From Marinitoga aeolica (GTDB lineage: Bacteria; Thermotogota; Thermotogae; Petrotogales; Petrotogaceae), in the NCBI RefSeq assembly GCF_029910535.1, contig NZ_CP069362.1, forward strand, positions 558,001 to 622,000: a stretch of DNA of 64,000 nucleotides, given 5' to 3'. The stretch's first letter is position 1; each line of letters begins with the position of its first letter. The notes beneath the pieces were generated by a model. That model worked only from the letters and a program-made list of their open reading frames with translations. It was not told where the DNA came from and did no database searches. Both the position numbers and the translations under genes were made by a program. This document shows positions 30,969 through 37,535 of this stretch, piece after piece.

Positions 30969-31053
30969 CGCATATTCTCACCTCCCAAACTTCCTACAAC
31001 TAGATACTATAATATGAATATGAGAATATGCTTAAAAAAATATGAGAATTTTA
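30969..31053 (-). promoter_or_regulatory. Probable regulator-binding repeats upstream of the PepSY gene
   Basis: On the minus strand TTCTCATA occurs twice with 22 bases between starts (complements at 31019-31026 and 31041-31048), i.e. two turns of helix apart, the geometry expected for OmpR/PhoB-type regulators. A -10-like TATTATAGT follows. A third, inverted copy (GCATATTCTCA, 30970-30980) lies downstream. The related TGAGAA-AA-TTCTCA occurs before the response-regulator gene. Confidence 0.5.
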
Positions 31054-32424
31054 TCAGTTTTGTTTTGTGGGGAAAACTATTATCATTTTTGTTCCTTTTC
31101 CCAACTCACTATCTGCATAAATTATTCCACCATGAATTTCAACAATCTGCTTAATAATTGATAATCCTAATCCAAATCCTCCAATTTCTCTAGATCTTGA
31201 TTTATCGGCTCTATAAAAACGTTCAAAAATAAAAGGTATATCATCTTTAGAAATCCCTATTCCGTTATCTTCTATTATTAATTCTATTTTTTCCCCATTT
31301 ATATATTTGCCTTTAATATTTATTATACAAATATCCTTAGAATATTTTATACTATTATCTATTAATCCTCTTATCATTTGTTTTATAAGCCTTTTATCTG
31401 CATTTATTAAGATATTTTCAGAAATTTCATTTTTTATTATTATTTTTTTATTCTTAATTATTTCAATTTCTTTTATAATTTCGTTTACTAAACTTTTTAT
31501 ATAGAAATTACTTTTTTCAATTTTTATGTTATTATCATCACTATTTGCTAAATATAATAATGTATCTATTAGCTTAGAAACATTATCTAATTCTCTTTTA
31601 ATAGAATTAATACTTTCATCCAAAACTTGAGGGTCTTTCTTTCCCCACCTACTTAAAATATCTATATAACCTTTAACAACAGCCAGGGGTGTTGTTAGTT
31701 CATGTGATGCATCCATAACAAATCTTTTTTGTTTTTTATACCCCTCTTCTATTCTACTAATAAAGGAATTAAATGTTTCAGAAAGTCTTTTTATCTCATC
31801 ATCTGGTCCTTTGATTTTTATTCTCTTTGATAAATCATTGATTGTTATTTTATTTGCTTGTTCAATTATATTATCAATAGGTTTAAGAACTTTTTTACTC
31901 ATAAGAAATCCCAAAAACATTGATATAAAAAAAGCTATTAAATTTATTATTATTAATATCCAAAATAGAGCTTTTAAAAAATTATTTTCATTATCAAAAT
32001 CTTTAACAATTTGAATATCATAAGAATTATTATTAAAATCTAAAAAACTACTATTAAAATAAATCAAATTACCTTCTTCACTATTTTCTACCAAAGTTTT
32101 AAATATATTTTTATTTTCTTTATAAGAATCTTTTTTTTCATTAGACTTATATATCAATTTCCCATTTTTTACTATATATAAGTCTATATTTTGATTAATT
32201 CCAAAAAGATCAATTAAATTTTGATTATAAAAATTACTATCTTTTAAAATATACTCTTTTAGTTTGTGTTCCAAATTCTTTATTTCTTGTGATACCTTAT
32301 AATAAATATAGTATTTAGTACTAAAATATGTTGTCCCACTCACAATTATTAAAGTTATTATAAACAAAACTGCATATATAATTGCTAATTTAAATGATAT
32401 TGTTTTAAATTTTTGAAGTTTCAT
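31054..32424 (-). CDS. Sensor histidine kinase of an OmpR-type two-component system
   Basis: 456 residues. Two membrane segments (about 12-34 and 152-176) enclose a small extracytoplasmic sensor region of about 115 residues; then HAMP (about 177-230), dimerisation domain with phospho-acceptor H241 in DASHELTTPL, and the ATPase domain with NSIKYS, IEDNGIGISKDD, ERFYRADKSRS and GFGLGLSIIKQI. All catalytic boxes are intact. It starts 4 bases after the regulator gene with its ribosome site (GAGGAGTG) overlapping that stop, so they are translated together. The stimulus is unknown; envelope state is suggested by the neighbours. Confidence 0.93.
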   Translation of the reverse strand: MKLQKFKTISFKLAIIYAVLFIITLIIVSGTTYFSTKYYIYYKVSQEIKNLEHKLKEYILKDSNFYNQNLIDLFGINQNIDLYIVKNGKLIYKSNEKKDSYKENKNIFKTLVENSEEGNLIYFNSSFLDFNNNSYDIQIVKDFDNENNFLKALFWILIIINLIAFFISMFLGFLMSKKVLKPIDNIIEQANKITINDLSKRIKIKGPDDEIKRLSETFNSFISRIEEGYKKQKRFVMDASHELTTPLAVVKGYIDILSRWGKKDPQVLDESINSIKRELDNVSKLIDTLLYLANSDDNNIKIEKSNFYIKSLVNEIIKEIEIIKNKKIIIKNEISENILINADKRLIKQMIRGLIDNSIKYSKDICIINIKGKYINGEKIELIIEDNGIGISKDDIPFIFERFYRADKSRSREIGGFGLGLSIIKQIVEIHGGIIYADSELGKGTKMIIVFPTKQN

Positions 32425-32428
32425 TCTA

Positions 32429-33103
32429 TCACTCCTCTATTTTATAACCAACACCACGAATTGTTTTTATTAATTTTGTACCATATGGGTAATCGATTTT
32501 TTTTCTAAGATATCTAATGTAAACATCCAATATATTTGGTTCTCCAAAAAAATCGTAACCCCATATTTTTTCTATTATTTGTTCCCTTGTTAGAACCCTT
32601 CCTTTATTTTTAACTAAATATTCAAGTAATTCGTATTCTTTTTTGGTAAGTTCAATAATTTCTCCCTTTTTAATTACCTGTCTTTTTATAAAATTAATAG
32701 TTAAATCCCCTATTTTTATTTCTAAATCTTTTTTCCCCATATTTCTTCTTCTTCTAATCGCCGCTCTAATTCTTGCTAGCAATTCTTCCATCTCAAATGG
32801 TTTTGTAACATAATCATCAGCTCCCATATCTAATCCAATGACCTTATCCATTATATCTCTTTTTGCAGTTAACATTATTATAGGGATATCAGATATTAAT
32901 CTGATTTTTCTACATATTTCTAGACCATTAATTTTTGGCAACATTAAATCAAGTAATATAATTTCATAATTATTTTCTTCAAACATCTCAAGCCCTTTTT
33001 TACCATCAAAAGCTACATCAAATGTATACCCCTCATGTAGTAATTCTAATTCTAATACTCTAACTATAGCTCTATCATCTTCTATTATCAATATGTTTTT
33101 CAT
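32429..33103 (-). CDS. OmpR/PhoB-family response regulator
   Basis: 224 residues. Receiver domain with acidic pocket (IEDD at 7-10), phospho-acceptor D52 in LLDLMLP, T in LTAKRD and K in TKPFEM; C-terminal winged helix with LTKKEYELLEYLVKNKGRV and the wing GTKLIKTIRGVGYKIEE. Partner of the following kinase. AGGAGGATT precedes the ATG. The upstream region shared with the metallophosphoesterase operon contains a TGAGAA-AA-TTCTCA inverted repeat, a candidate for its own operator. Confidence 0.95.
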   Translation of the reverse strand: MKNILIIEDDRAIVRVLELELLHEGYTFDVAFDGKKGLEMFEENNYEIILLDLMLPKINGLEICRKIRLISDIPIIMLTAKRDIMDKVIGLDMGADDYVTKPFEMEELLARIRAAIRRRRNMGKKDLEIKIGDLTINFIKRQVIKKGEIIELTKKEYELLEYLVKNKGRVLTREQIIEKIWGYDFFGEPNILDVYIRYLRKKIDYPYGTKLIKTIRGVGYKIEE

Positions 33104-33140
33104 TTATAATCCTCCTAAACACTTATTTCTCTATTTAAAG

Positions 33141-33193
33141 ATTATATAGTTTTCTTGTTAAAAACATATTATTCTATTCTGAGAAAATTCTCA
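33141..33193. promoter_or_regulatory. Regulator promoter element and inverted repeat in the divergent region
   Basis: TATAAT on the minus strand (33141-33146) is a likely -10 for the response-regulator gene. About 35 bases upstream lies TGAGAA-AA-TTCTCA (33180-33193), the same half-site as before the PepSY gene. On the plus side TATAAT at 33227-33232 may be the -10 of the metallophosphoesterase gene. No good -35 was found for either. Confidence 0.5.
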
Positions 33194-33272
33194 TTTTTAA
33201 TTTTTCTAATTTTAAAATTTATTTGTTATAATAAGAAAAATTATAAAAAATTTTATTTAGAGGGGGAATTTT

Positions 33273-34307
33273 ATGAAATTTATTAATCAAAAATTATTAA
33301 TAATATTTATTATGTTTATTGGAATAATTTCAATTTTTAAAGTTTCATATCCATTTATACAAGATAGAGATGAAAATCTGATATTTCAAAATACAAATTT
33401 AGCAAAAAATAATGTAACTTCTGATGATTATACTTTTGTTGTTCTTGGAGATAACAAAAACTCTATATCTACCTTTAATAAAATTATTCAACAAATAAAT
33501 AATGATAATTCTGTCAAATTTGTAATAAATACTGGTGATATGGTTTTTGATGGCAATCCTATAAAATATGATTTCTTCTTAAAACAAGTTAAAAAATTAA
33601 ATAAACCTATGTTACCTGTAGTTGGAAATCATGACGTCGCAGATGGTGGAGTTGATAGATATTTAAAAATATTTGGGCCGTTATATTATTCATTTCATTT
33701 AAAAAACTCCTATTTTATTATGTTAAATAATTCAAATGAAGAAGAATTAGACCCTTGGCAAATGAATTGGTTAAAAGATGAACTGGAAAAATCTAAAAAT
33801 TATAAATATACTTTCGTTTTTATGCATGTTCCTATATATGATCCACGAAATGATATTAATCATCAACCTGGGCATTCATTAAAAAATTTATCCAATGCTA
33901 AAGAATTGTTAGATCTTTTAAATAATTACAATATAACTCAAGTGTTTTTTGGACACATTCATGGTTATTATGTAGGGAAATGGGATAATGTTCCTTATAC
34001 TGTTACTGGTGGTGCTGGTGCAGAATTAGTTGGTAAAAATCCAAAACATGATTTTTACCATTATATAAAAGTTCATGTAAATAATAATAATGTTTCATAT
34101 GAGTTAATTAAATTGGATTCACCAGATTTTAATTTCATTGATAGAGTAGGTGCTTTTTTATGGATATATTTATACTCCACTATTGTTATTAATTTTTGGT
34201 TTATATTACTTTTAATTTCAACTTTAATTCTTTTAAAATTATATCTTAAAAAGTTTGGATTCTCCTATTTTTCTCTCGCTAAGAAATTTTTCAAAAGAAA
34301 GCATTAA
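33273..34307 (+). CDS. Membrane-anchored metallophosphoesterase, copy 1
   Basis: 344 residues. An N-terminal membrane segment (about 8-27), a calcineurin-like phosphoesterase domain (about 50-255), and a C-terminal membrane segment (about 295-318) followed by a basic tail. Metal motifs: TGDMVFDG, VVGNHDVADG, FMHVP and FGHIHGYY are intact; the first motif, normally GDxH, is GDNK here, so one metal ligand differs. The topology puts the catalytic domain probably outside the membrane. 407 bases of the gene are identical to copy 2. Flanked by genes for lipid-carrier handling, it may act on a polyprenyl or other envelope phosphate (inference). AGAGGGGGA precedes the ATG. Confidence 0.88.
   Translation: MKFINQKLLIIFIMFIGIISIFKVSYPFIQDRDENLIFQNTNLAKNNVTSDDYTFVVLGDNKNSISTFNKIIQQINNDNSVKFVINTGDMVFDGNPIKYDFFLKQVKKLNKPMLPVVGNHDVADGGVDRYLKIFGPLYYSFHLKNSYFIMLNNSNEEELDPWQMNWLKDELEKSKNYKYTFVFMHVPIYDPRNDINHQPGHSLKNLSNAKELLDLLNNYNITQVFFGHIHGYYVGKWDNVPYTVTGGAGAELVGKNPKHDFYHYIKVHVNNNNVSYELIKLDSPDFNFIDRVGAFLWIYLYSTIVINFWFILLLISTLILLKLYLKKFGFSYFSLAKKFFKRKH
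33696..34102 (+). repeat. 407-bp perfect repeat, copy A
   Basis: Identical to 35564-35970 by base-by-base reading. The surrounding parts of the two genes differ at numerous positions, so the identical tract is sharply bounded, as after gene conversion. Confidence 0.9.
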
Positions 34308-34343
34308 TTAAAAATTCATTATTTAAACTGGAGGTGTGATTTG

Positions 34344-35120
34344 TTGAAAGATTTTATACTTGGATTAATAATGGGAATTGCTGAGTTACTCCCAGGAATT
34401 AGTGGAGGTACAATAGCAGCCATCTCTGGAAGATATGAAATAATTTTAAAATCTGCATCCGATATTATTTCTTTAAAATGGACAAAAAAATCATTAAAAA
34501 TAATAATTTCTTTACTTACAGGAATGATGATTTCTATATTATTACTATCCAAAATTTTATCATTTATATTTAATAAATACCCTGAATATTCATATGGTAT
34601 TTTTACAGGATTAATTATAGGAGGTTTACTTTATTTATTAAAACGTGTAGATATTAAAAGAAAGTATAATTTTCTTATAACTATTTCAACTTTTATAATA
34701 GCTTTTGCGTTTTTGTCTTACATAAAAAATATTGAAAATTCTTCAGGAAATATTAATTTCTGGTATTTAATTTTCGGAGGAATTATAGCTGTTTCTGTTA
34801 TGGTATTACCAGGTGTAAGTGGTTCATCTATGCTTTTAATAATGGGGCTTTATAAACCCGTTATAGAATCTATTTCAAAATTCAATTTCAACATCATTAT
34901 TCCTATTGGAATAGGTATTTTTATTGGTTTAATTTTTATAATTAAAATATTAGAACATTTTATGGAAGTTTTTCATGATCAAGTTATGTCATTTCTAATA
35001 GGATTAACAATAGCAGGAATGGTTATTATTTTTCCAATAACTTCTAAATGGTTGACTTACGTATTTTTTATAATTGGCATTTTTTTATCAAGATATTTCG
35101 AAAAAATACTAAATAATTAA
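34344..35120 (+). CDS. DUF368 membrane protein (PopT-like polyprenyl-phosphate transporter)
   Basis: 258-residue integral membrane protein with about eight hydrophobic segments. Two related motifs, LLPGISGGTIAAISGRYE near the N terminus and VLPGVSGSSMLLIMGLYK in the middle, show the internal duplication typical of DUF368. Members of this family (PopT) have been reported to return undecaprenyl phosphate to the inner face of the membrane. Its location between two phosphoesterases and beside UppP fits that role. Start: TTG at 34344 (or the adjacent TTG at 34341) after GGAGGTG; the spacing favours 34344. Confidence 0.9.
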   Translation: MKDFILGLIMGIAELLPGISGGTIAAISGRYEIILKSASDIISLKWTKKSLKIIISLLTGMMISILLLSKILSFIFNKYPEYSYGIFTGLIIGGLLYLLKRVDIKRKYNFLITISTFIIAFAFLSYIKNIENSSGNINFWYLIFGGIIAVSVMVLPGVSGSSMLLIMGLYKPVIESISKFNFNIIIPIGIGIFIGLIFIIKILEHFMEVFHDQVMSFLIGLTIAGMVIIFPITSKWLTYVFFIIGIFLSRYFEKILNN

Positions 35121-35143
35121 AATTTAATTAAAGGAGTATAATT

Positions 35144-36121
35144 ATGAATTATACTAAAATTATAAGTATTATCTTTGCATTTATTTTAGGAATAATTTCA
35201 ATTTTTAAGGTCTCATATCCATTTATACAAGATAAAAATGAAAATCTGATATTCCAAAATACAAATTTAGTAAAAAATAATGTAACTTCTGATGATTATA
35301 CTTTTGTTGTTCTTGGAGATAACAAAAACTCTATATCCACTTTTGATAAAATAATTAAGCAAATAAACAGAGATAATTCTATCCGTTTTGTAATAAATAC
35401 TGGAGATATGGTTTTTGATGGTAACCCTATAAAATATGATTTCTTCTTAAAACAAGTTAAAAAATTAAATAAACCCATGTTACCTGTAGTTGGTAATCAC
35501 GATGTTGCAGATGATGGAGTAGGTAGATATTTAGAAATATTTGGACCATTATATTATTCATTCCATTTAAAAAACTCCTATTTTATTATGTTAAATAATT
35601 CAAATGAAGAAGAATTAGACCCTTGGCAAATGAATTGGTTAAAAGATGAACTGGAAAAATCTAAAAATTATAAATATACTTTCGTTTTTATGCATGTTCC
35701 TATATATGATCCACGAAATGATATTAATCATCAACCTGGGCATTCATTAAAAAATTTATCCAATGCTAAAGAATTGTTAGATCTTTTAAATAATTACAAT
35801 ATAACTCAAGTGTTTTTTGGACACATTCATGGTTATTATGTAGGGAAATGGGATAATGTTCCTTATACTGTTACTGGTGGTGCTGGTGCAGAATTAGTTG
35901 GTAAAAATCCAAAACATGATTTTTACCATTATATAAAAGTTCATGTAAATAATAATAATGTTTCATATGAATTAGTTAAACTAGATTCACCAAATTTTAA
36001 TTTTATTGATAGAGTAGGTGCATTTCTATGGCTCTATTCTTATTCTACTATTGTCATTAATTTTTGGCTTATATTACTTTTTTCCAATATAGCATTTATA
36101 ATATTTTTATTATACTTTTAG
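35144..36121 (+). CDS. Membrane-anchored metallophosphoesterase, copy 2
   Basis: 325 residues, paralogue of the gene at 33273. Same architecture: N-terminal membrane segment, phosphoesterase domain with GDNK, GDMVFDG, GNHDVADD, FMHVP and GHIHGYY, and a C-terminal membrane segment, but a shorter tail. The middle 407 bases are identical to copy 1 while both ends have diverged. Ribosome site AAAGGAG precedes the ATG. Keeping two copies around a PopT-like gene suggests a dosage or specificity need, or simply recent duplication followed by homogenisation. Confidence 0.88.
   Translation: MNYTKIISIIFAFILGIISIFKVSYPFIQDKNENLIFQNTNLVKNNVTSDDYTFVVLGDNKNSISTFDKIIKQINRDNSIRFVINTGDMVFDGNPIKYDFFLKQVKKLNKPMLPVVGNHDVADDGVGRYLEIFGPLYYSFHLKNSYFIMLNNSNEEELDPWQMNWLKDELEKSKNYKYTFVFMHVPIYDPRNDINHQPGHSLKNLSNAKELLDLLNNYNITQVFFGHIHGYYVGKWDNVPYTVTGGAGAELVGKNPKHDFYHYIKVHVNNNNVSYELVKLDSPNFNFIDRVGAFLWLYSYSTIVINFWLILLFSNIAFIIFLLYF
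35564..35970 (+). repeat. 407-bp perfect repeat, copy B
   Basis: Second copy of the tract at 33696-34102, offset by 1868 bases. Confidence 0.9.
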
Positions 36122-36141
36122 TTAAAGGTGGTGTTTTAATA

Positions 36142-36885
36142 ATGCAGGAAATTTTATTAGGAATTATTCAGGGTTTAACAGAATTCCTACCAGTTTCAAG
36201 TTCTGGCCATTTAGCTTTATTTTCTAAATTAATTAATTTTGATCCAAATGTTTCGTTCTTTGCTTTTCTTCATTTAATGACATTTTTTGCTGTTTTATTG
36301 TTCGTGTATAAGGAAGTATGGTTTATTTTAAAAGGAATGTTTACTGGTAAAAAAGATGCATGGAACTTAGCTTTAAAAATTATAGTATCTTCTATTCCTG
36401 CAGCTTTTATTGGATTAATGTTTGAAAATCAAATTAGTGAAGCTTTTTCATCACTAAAATTAGTAGGTGTATTTTTCTTATTCACTTCAATAGCTATGAT
36501 TTTATCAGACAGATTTAATGGAAAAAAAGAATTAATGGATATTACATATATTGACGCAATAATAATAGGGTTATTTCAGGCTGCTTCTATTTTCCCTGGA
36601 ATTTCAAGAAGTGGTTTTACACTATTCGGCGCTTTACTTATGAACACAAAAAAAGAAGCTGCATTAAAATATTCCTTTTTAATGAGTTTACCCGTAACAT
36701 TTGGGGCTGGAATGCTTGAAATACATAAAGTTAATTTTACTGCACCTGTTATTTATTCTGGAATATTTACATTTATTTTCGGCGTTTTAGGATTGTTTAT
36801 ATTAAAAAAGACTGTTATAAATGGAAAATTGAAATATTTCGGATATTATACTATAATAGCTGCTATACTGAGTTTTATAGTTTAG
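36142..36885 (+). CDS. uppP: Undecaprenyl-diphosphatase UppP (BacA)
   Basis: 247-residue membrane phosphatase that converts undecaprenyl diphosphate to the monophosphate at the outer membrane leaflet, recycling the lipid carrier of cell-wall synthesis and giving bacitracin resistance. Both signatures are present: LTEFLPVSSSGHL (catalytic Glu and Ser/His region, about 12-24) and PGISRSGFTLFGALLM (about 153-168). The ATG at 36142 follows AAGGTGGTG; the longer frame reaching into the previous gene is not used. It completes a metallophosphoesterase-PopT-metallophosphoesterase-UppP series. Confidence 0.95.
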   Translation: MQEILLGIIQGLTEFLPVSSSGHLALFSKLINFDPNVSFFAFLHLMTFFAVLLFVYKEVWFILKGMFTGKKDAWNLALKIIVSSIPAAFIGLMFENQISEAFSSLKLVGVFFLFTSIAMILSDRFNGKKELMDITYIDAIIIGLFQAASIFPGISRSGFTLFGALLMNTKKEAALKYSFLMSLPVTFGAGMLEIHKVNFTAPVIYSGIFTFIFGVLGLFILKKTVINGKLKYFGYYTIIAAILSFIV

Positions 36886-36898
36886 GGGAAATTTTATA

Positions 36899-37336
36899 AT
36901 GAAGATACTTTTAACTGGAAAAATGGGTATTGGCAAATCAACAATATTAAAAAAAGCCATGAAAAAATATAATATAAAAAATGGCGTTTTTACCAAAAAA
37001 ATTGGTGAAAATGTGTATGCCTGGTTATTAAATTCTGACAAAAAATATATTATAGGAAAGAAATCTAATTATGGCATGCAAATAAATGAAGAAGGTTTTA
37101 ATACTCTTGTTAATGAATTAAAGAAGATTAAATTTCCAGAGTTTTTTGTTATCGATGAAATCGGATATTTAGAAGAAAAGCATATCCCATTTTTAAATGA
37201 AATAAAAAGGTTAATAGAAGAATCAAATAACTTTATAGGAATTATAAGATTGTTTTTTCACGAACGATATTATTTTTTAAATGATTTACCTGTGATTGAA
37301 GTAACAGAAGAAAATAGAAATAATATTGAATTATAA
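36899..37336 (+). CDS. Small P-loop NTPase (THEP1-like)
   Basis: 145 residues. Walker A GKMGIGKST at about 7-15, and Walker B FFVIDEIGYLEE near 79-90, the layout of the THEP1 nucleoside-triphosphatase family, which hydrolyses NTPs to NDPs in vitro. It is somewhat shorter than typical THEP1 proteins (about 175) and lacks some of the conserved middle. It begins 13 bases after uppP with AGGGGAAA as ribosome site and is the last gene of this operon. Biological role is uncertain. Confidence 0.75.
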   Translation: MKILLTGKMGIGKSTILKKAMKKYNIKNGVFTKKIGENVYAWLLNSDKKYIIGKKSNYGMQINEEGFNTLVNELKKIKFPEFFVIDEIGYLEEKHIPFLNEIKRLIEESNNFIGIIRLFFHERYYFLNDLPVIEVTEENRNNIEL

Positions 37337-37337
37337 A

Positions 37338-37369
37338 ATAAAAGCTCCAGATTGCTCTGGAGCTTTTAT
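37338..37369 (+). terminator. Terminator after the NTPase gene
   Basis: Perfect 14-bp stem (ATAAAAGCTCCAGA and complement) with a TTGC loop. Immediately after it a short palindrome (CCATATA-TC-TATATGG, 37374-37389) is seen; nothing else is recognised before the next terminator. Confidence 0.9.
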
Positions 37370-37505
37370 GATGCCATATATCTATATGGAATCGGGGGAT
37401 GGGGATTTCGAAATTATTATATCTTAGATATATTAATTAAATATTACAGAAATAAGTTTTTTTTGTATTTTTAGTTACTTTATACCTTAAACTTTCCAAA
37501 AATCG

Positions 37506-37526
37506 ACGAGGCCAATATGGCCTCGT
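37506..37526 (-). terminator. Terminator of the molybdenum hydroxylase operon
   Basis: Perfect 9-bp stem (ACGAGGCCA / TGGCCTCGT) with a 3-base loop and a T5 tract on the minus strand. Confidence 0.88.
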
Positions 37527-37535
37527 AGTTTTATT

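Noticed and set aside
33273-36121. Assembly artefact explaining the identical tract
   Set aside because: The two copies differ on both sides of the tract and flank a complete unrelated gene, which favours a real duplication with conversion, although only long reads can exclude an artefact.
36064-36141. N-terminal extension of UppP into the preceding phosphoesterase gene
   Set aside because: The ribosome site AAGGTGGTG and normal UppP N terminus start at 36142.
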